NCBI RefSeq assembly: GCF_029873635.1
Contig: NC_080417.1
Coordinates: 31,360,214-31,424,213, forward strand
Reading direction: 5' to 3'
DNA length: 64,000 bases
DNA from: Malania oleifera
Lineage: Eukaryota > Streptophyta > Magnoliopsida > Santalales > Ximeniaceae
Shown here: piece by piece, positions 13,315 through 24,903 of the stretch
How positions within the stretch are numbered: the first letter of the stretch is position 1
How the letters are laid out: every line of letters starts with the position of its first letter
Translations under genes and position numbers: made by a program
The notes under the pieces: generated by a model
What the model was told of the DNA's origin: nothing
The model's database searches: none
What the model saw: only the letters and a program-made list of their open reading frames with translations

Positions 13315-13397
13315 GGTCCGTAAGCTCAAATTGGAAAGAGCGCTCAGGCCAGACCCCTATGGTTCTGAGAGGTTGGTGGTTCAATTCCTCCCGGACC
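13315..13397 (+). pseudogene. tRNA-like sequence (tRNA pseudogene or SINE head), unit A
   Basis: The ends pair (GGTCCG with CGGACC, 6 bp). A D-arm-like stem GCTC/GAGC encloses AAATTGGAAA. The T-loop reads GGTTCAATTCC, matching the pol III B box, and the A-box-like segment is AAGCTCAAATTGG. Between CTCAG and CTGAG lie 16-17 nt where an anticodon loop has 7, so it is not a functional tRNA. The T stem has a mismatch here that is absent in the unit B copy. No poly-A or other SINE tail is obvious. Confidence 0.5.
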
Positions 13398-13789
13398 TCT
13401 TCCTTCCCAATCTCTCGTCGGATAAGAATGTTAAAAAAAATTACTCTTCACTAAGACAAGAATTTGATATGTTTGTGTTGTAATTTTTTGTATTTACACA
13501 TTCACAATGAATATGTTTTTGTATTGTGATTTTATTCAAATTTACACATTTACAATAATGTGGATTACACATCCCTTTTCCTCTGGACTTCCCACATTGT
13601 GCTTAAATGTATTCTGATCTTCCTTGAAAAAAAAAAAAACAAAAAAGAGTTTTATGATCATATGACTTGCTTAGAACATTGGTAATGTACCAGCATCATT
13701 TTTTATTATATACTATTTCATTATTTCCAATTTTATAGTTTGAATGTGTATTTTCTTATTTTTAATATATGCTTTATGAGATTGGAAAG

Positions 13790-14297
13790 GGGGAGAAGTG
13801 AGAATTTTAAGTATTTAAAAATTTTCTTTTTCTTATAAAATCTTTTTTTCACCTTCCCTTCATTTATTTTTTGTGAAAAATGAATGGACTGACTTTTCAA
13901 TTTTCCTACTTTGCCTTATCCATCCATCTATCTATATATATATATAGATATGTATTTATTCATATTTTGGGATTATTATAGTCTTTTTACTTTAGAACTT
14001 ATCGGATGGTCCAGTGAATTTTATTTAAAAATTCTTAGAAGCAAGTTTCCATGAAACCTTTATTAAATATTTTTAATATCAAATAAAACTAAAAAAAGAA
14101 AAAAACTTGACCCTCCTTGAAGAAACATCATTTGTAATTTGAAAGGCTAATCTCTTCTTAGGGTTATGTCTTCTTCTTCTCCCCTCTTCCATTTTCCTTT
14201 TGCATTTCTTTACTTGTAATTTGAAAATTCTTTAGTTTCCCATTCCTATACCAATTATTTTCCCATTCCTATACCAATTATTTTCATAAGTTATATA
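13790..14297. other. AT-rich spacer, no feature seen
   Basis: It contains a short TATATATA run (13934-13945) and a duplicated TTCCCATTCCTATACCAATTA segment at about 14236-14281. No gene, RNA or element recognised. Confidence 0.5.
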
Positions 14298-14838
14298 TTG
14301 GTATGACCAATCAACTAGTATTCTATCTAAATATTTGAAGAAATTGAAGTAAGAATATTTTAAATATTTTATTTCTCTCATCTCAATTATTAAATATATA
14401 TCTTACTTTGTGCTCTTGTTTTCATTTATGGGTTATTGTTTAGGTTTCTTTTTTTAAAAAAATTAAATTAAAAATTAAAAATAATAAAAGCATTTTCTAA
14501 AATTAAGTGAATCCTTAGTATTTTTTATTTTTTTTTTAAAAAAGAGGAATTATTTCCTAAAAACTTAAAGAATAAAAAACACTTATATCCTTGACAAAAA
14601 GTTAGAGATGTCTTTGAAATTTCAAAAACCTTTTCTAAGGACTTTTTTTTTTTCGTCCATATATTTTTTAAATAAATTTTAGTAGAAATTTCAACAATTT
14701 TTAAAATTTTTAAAAATATTCTTAGAATTTCTAAAATTTCAAAAAAGAAAAAACAATTATTATTATATTTTCTTTTATTTGTGAAATCTAGGCAAAAGTT
14801 TTCTTTTCCCCAAAATAAAACTCTACCTTGTACAATTC
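14298..14838. repeat. Segmental duplication, unit B, left piece
   Basis: This is a close match to 7213-7763, including the ATATTTGAAGAAATT and AAAATAAAACTCT segments and part of the foldback repeat. The match ends at GTACAATT, where foreign DNA begins. Confidence 0.8.
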
Positions 14839-15059
14839 TTCGAGTTTTTTTTCAATTTTAATTTTGTTTTTTAATAGGAGGAAAAAAAAATTCCGGCTCG
14901 ATGGTCCGGCGAGATTTAAACGGCTAGAGCTTAATGAAATCCTCCAACCCCAACAGCCTGTCCCCATCGTAGTGTGCCGACCTCACCGCCGAACCATCCA
15001 ACGAGATTTGCAAGGGAGTTACCAGGGGGGGGGGCGGCAATTGACGGCGGCTGTAAGCT

Positions 15060-15494
15060 ATGGAGATGGGAGGTGATCCGAACGTGTCGCCGAAGGCACG
15101 GCGGAGGACGCGGACGGTGCACGATGGCTTCAGCCCGTCGGACGGCAATGGTGGGATGAGTTCGAAGTATTCTTTTGTTGATTTGTGGAGAACAGATTAC
15201 GACGGTGAGGATTTGAAGAAACGATCTGGGAGGCTCTAGATTAAGGGAAACAACTGCGGCCGCACGGAGAACCCCGTGAACGGAGCCGTTGGCCTACTAT
15301 GGAGAGGCAACTGGCACATCTGCCAGGCCGCCGTCGAAATCGTCCTCACCGGCGGTACCCTCCGCCCCATCCCCGGACTCGCCGCCGGCCTGACGCTTCT
15401 CGAGTGTGTCCACGATTCCTCCGATGCCATCCCCAGTGACGCGTGGAAGAGAGATCGAATTAGTGGGGAAAGAAATTTTCTTTTTGTAACATAG
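15060..15494 (+). pseudogene. LOB-domain (LBD37/38/39-type) gene fragment fused to unknown sequence
   Basis: Codons from 15255 encode CGRTENPVNGAVGLLW followed by GNWHICQAAVE and GGTLRPIP (to 15380). From memory this is the end of the LOB domain of class II LBD proteins (Arabidopsis LBD37/38/39), plant transcription regulators linked to nitrogen and anthocyanin responses. The zinc-finger block and the rest of the LOB domain are missing, so it cannot act as an LBD protein. The same frame is open from ATG 15060 except for one stop (TAG 15237-15239). The 59 upstream codons (MEMGGDPNVSPKARRR...) do not resemble LBD, so the segment looks chimeric. It lies in foreign DNA that splits unit B and has much higher GC than its surroundings. 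Either a captured gene fragment or a decayed local gene. Confidence 0.65.
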
Positions 15495-15778
15495 TAGGAG
15501 AAAAGCCGGTCAACCCAGCGCCGGGATTTTCTCCGGTGAATTTTTGTTTACTTTCTCCGGTTAGGGGCTTGAAAGCCTTGGCGTGTGCAGAGACTGCAAA
15601 AGTAACAGCAATCGTTGAGTTGCTAACACTAGTAGTGGTGGGAGACAATTAAAGCTATCTGACACTACTGCCAGTGTCATCATTCAAGTCGGCATGCAAC
15701 TACACCTTCTTATTTGATTCATGAGAAACAAATCAATAAGCAACCATATATTATTCAATTTATTCTCCAGTACACAGC

Positions 15779-15820
<42 letters not shown>

Positions 15821-15998
15821 TTTCTCACTAGCTCGTCACTCTCTTTTCGAATTCTTTACATAATTATTTAGATAAAAAAAAAAGAAAAAATTCAAATATG
15901 TAATGGATTGGAAGGAAGAGCGAGCGCCTCATGCGAAGAAGGCAATGGGTTTGGACGTGGTGGTGTGGTGGGATCGGAACGAGAGTGCATGGAAGGTG
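15495..15998. other. Spacer with (CT)n microsatellite
   Basis: It holds an uninterrupted (CT)n run at 15782-15816 and otherwise no recognisable feature. GC content falls back towards the local average from about 15650. Confidence 0.6.
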
Positions 15999-18900
15999 TT
16001 CGATATATTAAGTTTTACTGTTTTTCTATTTTTATTTTCAATTATATTTGTTTGTATTTAGGTATAATAAATTACTGTTTTGTTTGTAGGTATTAGCCTA
16101 TATAAACCTTGTATCTTCATAGTTTGTAAATAGAATTGAAATTCATTTTTTGATATGGTATCAGAGCAGTGTCGAGGCGGGAGTGTGCGTGCAATTTGAA
16201 ATCGAATCACCAGGAGTTTCTTGTTTGTGTCTGACGAATTAATCAGACGAAGGTTGAATCTCCTCCTTCATTTCTTTTCGTTCTCGATTCTCCCTCTTTT
16301 TCAATCATGGCAAAAATTTCTCCTGGAACTCTCTCGGCAAATTCCGTTGCAAATGTTGAATCTGATCCATGCAGTCCTTATTTTCTCACCAATGTCGATC
16401 ATCTTGAAGTTCTATTGGTGAGCGAGAAACTGAACAACAATAACTATCATTCATGGTCTCGATCAATGTTTCTATCTTTAAAGGCACGAAATAAGTTTGG
16501 TTTCATTGATGGATCTCTTTTTGTTCAAGCCAAGGATGATCCTCTGTTTTCTTCTTTGAGCAAATGTGACACTGTTGTTTTGTCTTGACTTCACATTTCT
16601 TTGTCCTCAAAGATTGCTCAGTGTGTTATATATGTTGACTCCTCGAGAGCGATATGACTTCAGCTGAAAGAGCGTTTCTCGCAAGGCAATGAACCTCGAA
16701 TTTTTGACTTGCAATCTGCTATTTTTGTCCTGCGCCAAACTCAAAGTGATGTAAGCACGTATTTTACATATTTAAAGGTGTTGTGGGATGAATTTCTATC
16801 TGTTTGTTATTGTTGTGGATGCACATGTAATTCATCTAATGTTCTTACTCAATATCATCATCAATCTTACCTTATAACATTTCTTATGGGACTTAATGAT
16901 ATTTTTTATAATATGAGAGGTCATGTTTTGATGATGAATCCCTTGCCTTCTATTAATAAGGCTTTTTCCCTTGTTATATAAGAAGAGAGACAACGAGGCA
17001 AATAGAAATGGTCCTGTTTTTGTTGAATCAGTTGCCTTAGCAGCACAATTTGAGACTTCTTTTTAAAGGAAATGCTTATTCCAAATTACTTTGTAGTCAT
17101 CGTGGTCTTGCTAGACATATTGTTGATAAATGTTACAAGTTGCATGAATATCCTCCTAACTATAAGTTCAAGGGCAAAACCAAGGCTCGATCTGCTTCTA
17201 TAAATTCAGTTCAACAGGCTTCTGTGGTTGATAATAATTCATCCACCCATATGTCTCTTACTACATATTAGTATCAACAATTGCTGGTTCTCCTCAAGCC
17301 ACAGTCATCCTCCACTTCTATTTCTTCAGCCAATATGGCTTTACTATCAAATTTTTTAGGTCATATCACTTCATTTTGTCTTGCTACACGTTCTTTAACT
17401 CCATATACTTGGATAATTGACAGTGGTGCTTCAAATCACATGATTTATTCTCTAAGTTTATATACTAATCCTGTAACAACTTGAATAATAATAATATTTA
17501 AATAATAAAGAGGAAGGAAAATGGAAACAGTAACAGAATGAGGAAGTCGACTTCATCGATGAGGGCTTAAGAAAATTCATCGACGAAGACTGAATTTTGT
17601 CGACAAAGAAATACCGAGAGAGTTTTGAGCCGACTGAATTTCATCGATGAGGACTGAATTTCGTCGACAAAATTATTGAAGGATTCATCGATGAATGACA
17701 TGGCTCGTCTACGAATCCAATTCTATAAATAGAAAAATTCGGATTTTTAACTTCATTATTAAGCAACATTCGCCCACTCTCTCTACCCTTCGGTCCTCTC
17801 TCTCTCATCGATTTTGGGCCAGAATTACGGCAGTTCAACATTCCGAAGTCACCACGATGCTCCTGAGGAAGTTCTCTCCAAATCTGCCGGAGCGAATCGC
17901 TGGTGAAAGCAAGTTGGAAATCATCCCTGAGTTCAGGTAAGACTTTTTAAGCCAAATTTGGTCTTACGACAGTTATAGGAAATGATGTACACATAAAAAT
18001 ACTGAAATTTAATACTGAAAGTTTTCAGTTTCAGGGTATTGATCAGGAAACCCTACGGGTGTGAGATTAGAGTTTATAGGGGCTTTTCTCAATAGTCAGG
18101 TAAGGGAATAAACTAAAACAGGTACTTTTCACACAAATTACTATTATTTATGAGTAAATTGATTTCCGAAAAATATGTATGATATTAGTATATTATGGAA
18201 TTAATGCACTTTTGGGAAAAATACTGTTATTATGTTGGAACAAGTATATACGTATGAGATGTCAGAAATCATGATTTCCAAATGCAATGAATAGTTTTAA
18301 TGCAACAAATATGTGGCATGAATATTATTTTACGTGGAGAGATATTTTGATATGATAATGATGTAAATGTAGTATGATTTGAGAAGTTATGAAGGTATAC
18401 AGTACATTATGATTCTTATAAATGCATGATAAAATGATATTTTCATAATGACGTATTTATGTATAATATCGGCGTGAGGCCGTAATTATGATATGTTCGG
18501 CACGAGGCCGTAATTATGATATGTTCAGCACGAGGCTGTAACTATGATATGTTCGGCACGAGGTCGTAATTATGAAAGATGTTATACAACCATGTACTAT
18601 ATGTTATCAAAACTCGGATGTTAGTTTAGTTCAATTCAGGAGTTCGGTACCATAGCTATATAGATCAGATATCTATGTTCAGATTAATGCTAACCACCCC
18701 ACGAGGGGGTGGGAGATGGATAATCGATGTGACTTTCAGTAGAGTGTGGACGTCCACCTCGCAGTCCGGACCAGGGTGTGGCGGGCCCATCGTACTTACA
18801 CACATATTTGATTCGGCAGTGGTCGGTCAACCATTGTTGCGTCCCGTCTTCGGGCTGCACAACCCGTCATGGGAGGTAATACATGACATTAGCTAGCTAT

Positions 18901-19985
18901 TCATTTTGGGTATGTTTTCAGTATTATCAGTATAACAGATGTTTTATGTACGATACGACTTACTAAATATGAAAACATGTGATTATTTAGTATGATATGA
19001 TGAACGTTTACAAAAATATGAAATGTATGTATATGTATAATTGCATTAAATGTTCATGTTGTCACACTGCTGTATTTAGTTTATTTTCCCTTATTGAGAT
19101 GTGTCTCACCCCCAACATTAATTAATTTTTCAGGAGATCCTGAGTGACCAGCGGGTCGTGGCCGCCGTTGAGTTAAGGATATTACCCCGTTATGAGGGTA
19201 AGATTTTTGTACTAGGGTCAAAATCATTTTGTGTTTGACCCTAGAGTTATTTTGATGTTTATGAGAATGTATAAAAATACAATATTATGATGTTGTAGTA
19301 AACTCTGGTATTATACTTGATGAATGGATGATTTCAATTTTTGTTTGCTACTGCTTAGGTTTCCGCTATGATTGATAGGTGTCCTCGTTACCCACAAGTT
19401 CGGATTGACCATTTTATCATTATATTACATTTTATGTTAAGAAATTTAGGGTCGTTACAAATCCACGAACAGCAATGTCTTATTCAATCAAATTACCGAA
19501 TGGTACCTGTGCTAATGTCACACATATTGGTGACATTATTCTCAGTCCTACTCTCCTCCTAAAAAATGTGCTTTGTGTCCCTACTTTTTCATTCAATTTG
19601 ATTTCAGTTAGTAAGATTGCTTCTACCTTAAATTGCCGCTTAATTGTTTAAGCTGACAAATGTTTTCTACAGGACTTGCAACTTGGAAGATGATTGGGAT
19701 GGGTGAATTGCATGATAGCTTGTACATATTGAATACTTCCAATTCCTCTCCTAAATTGCACAATGACTCTTCTATTACTTGTGTTTTTATTCATCAAAAT
19801 GTAGCCTTGTGGCATTTTACATTAGGACATCCTTGTTTTTCCAAATTACAGCTTTTGAATAAACATATTCCTCATTTGTCTTATGAATTTGTTACATGCA
19901 TTACCTGTCCTATTGCTAAACAAAAACGATTGCCCTTTCCTGTTAGCAATAATAAATCTACTGTTCCTTTTCATTTGGTTCATGT
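15999..19985 (+). mobile_element. Ty1/copia element, Ale-like, broken fossil with a nested LTR
   Basis: A perfect initiator-Met tRNA primer site TGGTATCAGAGC lies at 16156-16167, preceded by a short LTR-like stretch (from about 15999, TGTTCG start). The gag region at about 16307-16980 contains LNNNNYHSWSRSMFLSL, and a zinc-knuckle-like stretch (HIVDKCYKLHEYPP) lies near 17115. The protease motif WIIDSGASNHM is at about 17410, and the GAG-pre-integrase region (LWHFTLGHP, CITCPIAKQKR) at about 19800-19930. The element is interrupted by a solo LTR (17472-19459) and stops at about 19985, where another LTR begins. Integrase core, RT and RNase H are not present in the window. It carries several breaks. 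Confidence 0.85.
17472..19459 (+). mobile_element. Solo LTR (Ty3/gypsy, Tekay-like) nested in the copia element
   Basis: It begins TGTAACAACTTG, ends GGGTCGTTACA, and is flanked by a perfect 5-bp target repeat AATCC (17467-17471 and 19460-19464). The length of 1988 bp and sequence resemblance to the LTRs of the 2472-7212 element suggest the same family. The first 250 bp hold about seven near-palindromes centred on TCGA. A short CGGCACGAGGCCGTAATTAT unit is repeated about four times at 18470-18570. No internal region remains, as expected after LTR-LTR recombination. It is younger than the copia host. Confidence 0.9.
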
Positions 19986-21791
19986 ATAACCATGAACTAC
20001 CTATGCAGCGGGAAGCAAAATACATATAACCACGTCAATAAATTCAATACCAAAGTGTCAAAATTTCCAAAATATGCATACATAGTCATTCCCCAAAATG
20101 CCCTCATATGGACTTAGGGACAACTCAAAAATGACTTCCCAAAAACACTCACCCTATAGATAGGGCAGTATTGTAGTCCCGTCTATCTGCGAGCCTGATC
20201 TGTTCGTCTAACTGGATCACCTGAAAAATGTTAAATCACTAGGATGAGACAACGCGCAGTAAGATGAAATATGCTATTGCTAGTGTGTGGCAGATGAGTT
20301 TACATAATTTTTAAATCTGATTTAAAAGTATTGCAAATAACTGAGTCTGAATTTTCTATTCATAATACTTCTAATATTCATATGTATGACTACGGTTTCT
20401 ATAAATCTGGATGTATGTATAATAAATGAGAAAATTTCCCTAGATGGATAACTAAAAGTCATGATTTAACCCCTCATGACAGAGTTGTGCAGCCCGCATG
20501 CAGGACCTATCACTAGCTAGTCAACCATAATAAGTCAACTGAACTCCAAAAGTCAGATCGGCCTCCTCAACCCTAACTGACAGGGGGAGTCTGTCCAAAA
20601 CATAGGCACGATCGACTGTTGAAAATCCACATATTATCTGAGTTATGTGGTTGCACTTTGAATTGAAAATAGCTACGATGTCGTGCTTTGCTGATTGAAT
20701 CTGGTCCATCAGGATACTATATATATATAATTGATATTTCTATATTACTATTTTATCATGATTTTGAAATAACCATAACACTATAAAACTAATATGAATA
20801 ATCTGAATAACTGACTGAATATTTAATATCTGTATATCTGAATATCTGTCTGAATATCTGGGTGTTATGGTTATGAAATCATGGTATTCTAAAAATGCTG
20901 AAAATATATGTTTCTGTACGTATATTGTAAATCATGGTATCTTGGAAATATTATAAATCATGTTTCTGAATATTCTGTTAAATTTCTATCTATATGTATA
21001 CTGAAATTTCATCATTTTATAGAACATCTATATTCCATGATATTCTCTGCTAATATACTGTAAAACATGGTATTTGTAAATTATATTAATACTGTGCTAA
21101 TCTATTACGAGCTCATGCCACACAATTAAATAATTAGATTCAAATGCTTGGAAATCTGCATTTTCTGTTATACTAATATTTTACGATCTGAATAATAATT
21201 TGGTAAAACATATGATTTTTACTGATAACCATAGTAAAATTCTTTAGCATAACATATTTCCCTTGCTCGACTATCTGAGCACTAACTGCTATTTACAATC
21301 CCATATGTGCGACATTCATAATTTCAACATCCTGAGATAATACACGTATAATTTCCCAATCAACCAACTGAATTCACCTAAGTAATTATCACATGCATAT
21401 TCTCCCCAAATCCATAGGTGCATAATTTTTAGACTATAAACCATGTATCATTTTACCCGAGTTCCTGAAATATCACCCACTGAGGTCCTCAACCCTTGCC
21501 TACAGGGTCCAAAAACACCCTATCCCTAAAAATATAATACCCTAATTTTACTTCACAAAATCCAGTATATTCTCATATAATACAAAATCTAGACTCAAAT
21601 GAACTTGGTAATACTGACAATATCCAAATAATTGATTTATCCTGGTTTTGGGATGATTTCCAAACTTCTCAAATCAACATTTTGCTCCGGTTATGTTGTA
21701 GAGAACCTCCCTGGGATCACCGTGACAACTTCTGATGGTCGAATTGGGGAGTGGCGAAGCCGGATTTGTAGAGAGAAGTCAGAGGAACCAT
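19986..21791 (-). mobile_element. LTR fragment of the same gypsy family, opposite orientation
   Basis: The reverse complement shares blocks with the solo LTR at 17472-19459, for example GTTGTGCAGCCCG with CTAGCTAG nearby (20490-20520), and the GATCACCGTGACAACTTC block near 21715. It interrupts the copia element after 19985 and is itself cut at the next LTR start. No coding domain. Confidence 0.6.
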
Positions 21792-22510
21792 GTAAAGACC
21801 CGGCGAATTATATGAATTAAATAATAATGGGAGGAGAGGAAGGAAATTGAAAAAGGAGTCATAGTAGGTCCTCGTCGCTTTGTGTTCGTCGACGAAGTGG
21901 CTTATTGGGATCATTGATGGGGACACGTGTCTCGTCAACGAGGAATCACTGAGAGGCTATTTTCAGCTCTGAATTTCACCGACGAGGAAATTAGTGAGTG
22001 TTTGGTTGCTTTGCATGCTAGGTTCATAGTTTAGGTTTCACGTCATTTCAATTTCACCACAAATTTTATCATATGCTCGTTGACGAATAATTACTGAGCG
22101 TAGGAAATTTTCGGACTTTTGGCATCGTCGACGAGAGCCTTGCATCGTCGATGAAGGGTCTTCTTGGTCTCGTCAACAAAGCCCTATGTTCGTCGACAAG
22201 GGGTGCCCTGGGCTGCGGCAATTTTATGATATTTTGAATTTTTGAACGTTGGGTGGTTGGGCAAACGAGGGGAAACCTCTGAGGAACCTTTATATATGTC
22301 ATTTGGGCATATTTTGAGAGTGAGGATGATCATTATTGAAGTGTATTGCGCACATTTTGATTTCCTTAGTGAAATTTGTGTGTCATTGCTTCCGTGGATG
22401 TAGGTTTTGTCAAACCACGTAAATCTTTGTGTTGATCTTATTCTGATTGTGTGTGCTATTTACATTTACTTGTTGTTATTTATTCCACTGTGCATCTTCA
22501 TTATACGATC
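21792..22510 (+). mobile_element. LTR-like fragment, plus orientation
   Basis: It starts TGTAAAGACCCGGCG. From 21870 to 22210 it carries a series of TCGTCGACGA-like near-palindromes. The end (22385-22430) has a CCGTGGATGTAGG...CCACGTAAATC block typical of U5 regions of plant LTRs and also seen at 29850. The right boundary is not defined. Confidence 0.5.
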
Positions 22511-23189
22511 CATTTCATAACACAATCCAAAACCTTTATCCTTCAAACCTCATTATAACCCAGACGCCATGGAACATGAGAAAGGGAAAAAAATGCAAAA
22601 GCATGAATGAAATGAAACCTAACCTTAGAGGTTTTCGGATGCAGCTTCCAACAAAAAAATCGAAACCACACTATACTAATTTATGAATTTAAAATAACAA
22701 ATCTTCAAATGCTTGGTTAATCTTGAATCACAACTCAATGAAACCAATTTTATTTTATAGTAAGAGAAATGCGCACCCCATTTTTTCCTTTTTATGGCTT
22801 TCCTCGCCTGACCGTTTAAACGGTCACCTACTCAAGTCCACTCCCGAATGATCACCTGCGCTTGTACACCTACTACTGCTATCCTCCTCTTTACTCTCTA
22901 CAAACACCTCCCTCCTTCTCCGCTCTCTCTGTTCGCGAGTGAAATGAAGAGAAAATGACTAATTTAAGCAAATCTAGCAGGATGATCCTGCGATATTTGC
23001 CTGAAAAATGAAACGGCATGTGACGTGTGACAAAACAAGCTGTGAGATTTGAATGGTTAGGAAAGTCAGGTTTTGATGTGCGGTAAATTTTATAGGACTA
23101 AATTGCGAGTTACGTAGGCACTGGGCAAAGAAAATTTTTCTTAAACAAGTATTATTTTATATTTTATTATAAAATAATAATAAAATTTA
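22511..23189. other. Spacer without a recognised gene
   Basis: A pyrimidine-rich stretch with CTCTCT runs (22880-22935) follows a GTTTAAAC palindrome (22815). No ORF of interest, RNA or transposon terminus found. It ends where unit B resumes. Confidence 0.4.
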
Positions 23190-24103
23190 ATGGTGGCAAG
23201 ATAGAACTCCACGTCTAAAGCATACACGCGTCCACGAGTTATTGATGGAGAAAAAGTCTGGCCAGCGCACAAATGGTTGTCTTTTTCTACGCCACCGCAT
23301 AAACACGCAACCCCTTGAATCATTGTTATCCGCATCGTTGTGTATCAGCCGTTGATCTTACTCCCCGTATTCAATCTCAATCGTCCATTTTTTATGACGC
23401 CCCTATAAGTTTAGGGTTTCCCTCTTTCCCTTCAGCCGGACGTTTTCCGATTGTTTTCTTCAGATCTTCTCTTCGTTTCTTCTTTTTATACCTCTTAGGC
23501 TCTGGATCTTGCTGGATCGCCGAGCGATCTACGTTTTGGTAGTCTTTTTGCAACATGTAGTTGGATCTTAATCTTTTGTAGGTTCGTAATCTTTCCTCTT
23601 TCCTTCAGAATTGTCACAAGGTCTGGATCTGAGAGTTTTGACTCTTGTATTCTTCCAACTATGAAGATCTGTCGAGGTTTTCGATTTTGTATTCGCACAG
23701 GATCAAGCTGTTTCGCGGAACTGCTGTTTGATATGCAGTTTCTGGGTTAAATTTGCTTCAGATCTTTTTATCACCCTTAAGGTATATTTATTGATGATGT
23801 TCCTAATGATCCTTTTTTATTTTCTGAAAGATCTAACCGCAAGCACCAAATTTGCTATTATTTGTTTGCTTGATTATCTTTTTCTCATCTTTTCTGCGAG
23901 CATCTGATTTTAGCGGAGGCTTCATGTTTTAATAAAATTTTTATGATGTTTTATTCTGAAGCTGTTATTCTTGTTCTTTAGTGGACTGCGTCTGTCGTGC
24001 ACAGCAGATCTTCTCTTAATTTGTAATTCAAACTTTTAATTCGGCATACTGTTTAAAGTCGACACTTTACGCGTTTCTAGTTTAGATCTGTTCAAATTAT
24101 TTT

Positions 24104-24497
24104 CTGCTTTTGATGATTTTTTAATTCCGTATTCGGCATGGAGTCTTTTATGATTTAAAGCTAGCCTCTTTATAGTTAAATTTGCTCAATAAGCACTCAT
24201 GCTTTGGATAGTTCATGATATCCAGTCGATTTATAGTGTGTTTTCTTTATCTTGTTGCGGATGAGTTTCCATACGTCACCAATGGCTCCCATGGTGGTTT
24301 CTGTTTTTGATGATTTTTTTATTCCGTATTCGACATTGAGTCTTTTATGATTTAAAGCCAGCCTCTTTATAGTTAAATTTGCTCAATAAGCACTCATAAT
24401 TTGGATAATTCATAATATCCAAGTCGTTTTATAATGTGTTTTCTTTATCTTTTTGCAGATGAGTTTCAATACGTCACCAATGGCTCCCGTGGTGGTT
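24104..24497 (+). repeat. 197-bp tandem duplication covering a splice acceptor and start codon
   Basis: 24104-24300 and 24301-24497 are near-copies (CTG-TTTTGATGATTTTTT start, ACGTCACCAATGGCTCCC end). The first copy has TTGCGG where the second, and unit A, have TTGCAG, so only the downstream acceptor looks usable. Unit A has a single copy. Confidence 0.85.
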
Positions 24498-24602
24498 CTA
24501 GACTGCGATAATCGTTCGTTTTCAGATCGTGGCTCCGTTGTCGAACTCTCCACTTGTCGTATAATACATCTACGTTTGCATCGAACGAAGTATAGTGGCT
24601 GA
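24480..24602 (+). CDS. 40-codon small ORF in unit B transcript (doubtful)
   Basis: This has the same start context, length and stop as the unit A ORF at 8915 (MAPVVVLDCDNRSFSD...). No domain recognised. Substitutions relative to unit A are mainly non-synonymous, including two Cys-to-Arg changes and one Arg-to-Cys change. Confidence 0.2.
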   Translation: MAPVVVLDCDNRSFSDRGSVVELSTCRIIHLRLHRTKYSG

Positions 24603-24863
24603 TCATTCAAGATCGTGGTTGGTTAACTGTATCGGAGGATGATCAAAATCTGCTAGTTTGATGCAGTTCACTATTGTGAATGTGTTGTACCAACAAAGCT
24701 AAAGATGCAGATGACAGGTTATTTATAAATGTGTAGGACATCGGGACTCTGAGCGCTTAGGGGGCTTTGTTTCGATTGTTCTTTGTCACCAGACCTTTGC
24801 CATGACAGGTGCGCTTGCATGGCAGGTCACCAAAGCCTAATAAAAAGTTCATTTTTTTTGCCG

Positions 24864-24903
24864 GAGGGGGGATCGCACGGGGATTTGCCCGGGTTCTCTC
24901 CTC
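24864..24903 (+). other. Conserved hairpin in unit B
   Basis: GAGGGGGGA pairs with TCTCTCCTC over 9 bp using two G-U pairs, and the inner CGGG/CCCG stem is identical to that at 9296-9337. Confidence 0.5.

Larger units (their letters stand above)
7213..13790. repeat. Segmental duplication, unit A
   Basis: The stretch starting TTGGTATGA at 7213 is matched by one starting at 14298 (offset 7085). Similarity stops near 14838 and resumes at about 23190. From there unit A (7840-13790) and unit B (23190-28740) run in parallel through a promoter-like start, exon-like blocks, hairpin and tRNA-like sequence, with many small differences and indels. Unit A also carries an extra block at about 12040-13000. 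The right limit is where I lose the match by eye. Confidence 0.8.

Noticed and set aside
18470-18570. Possible CRISPR-like array of CGGCACGAGGCCGTAATTAT units
   Set aside because: Short degenerate tandem units inside an LTR of a plant genome, with no spacers of uniform length.
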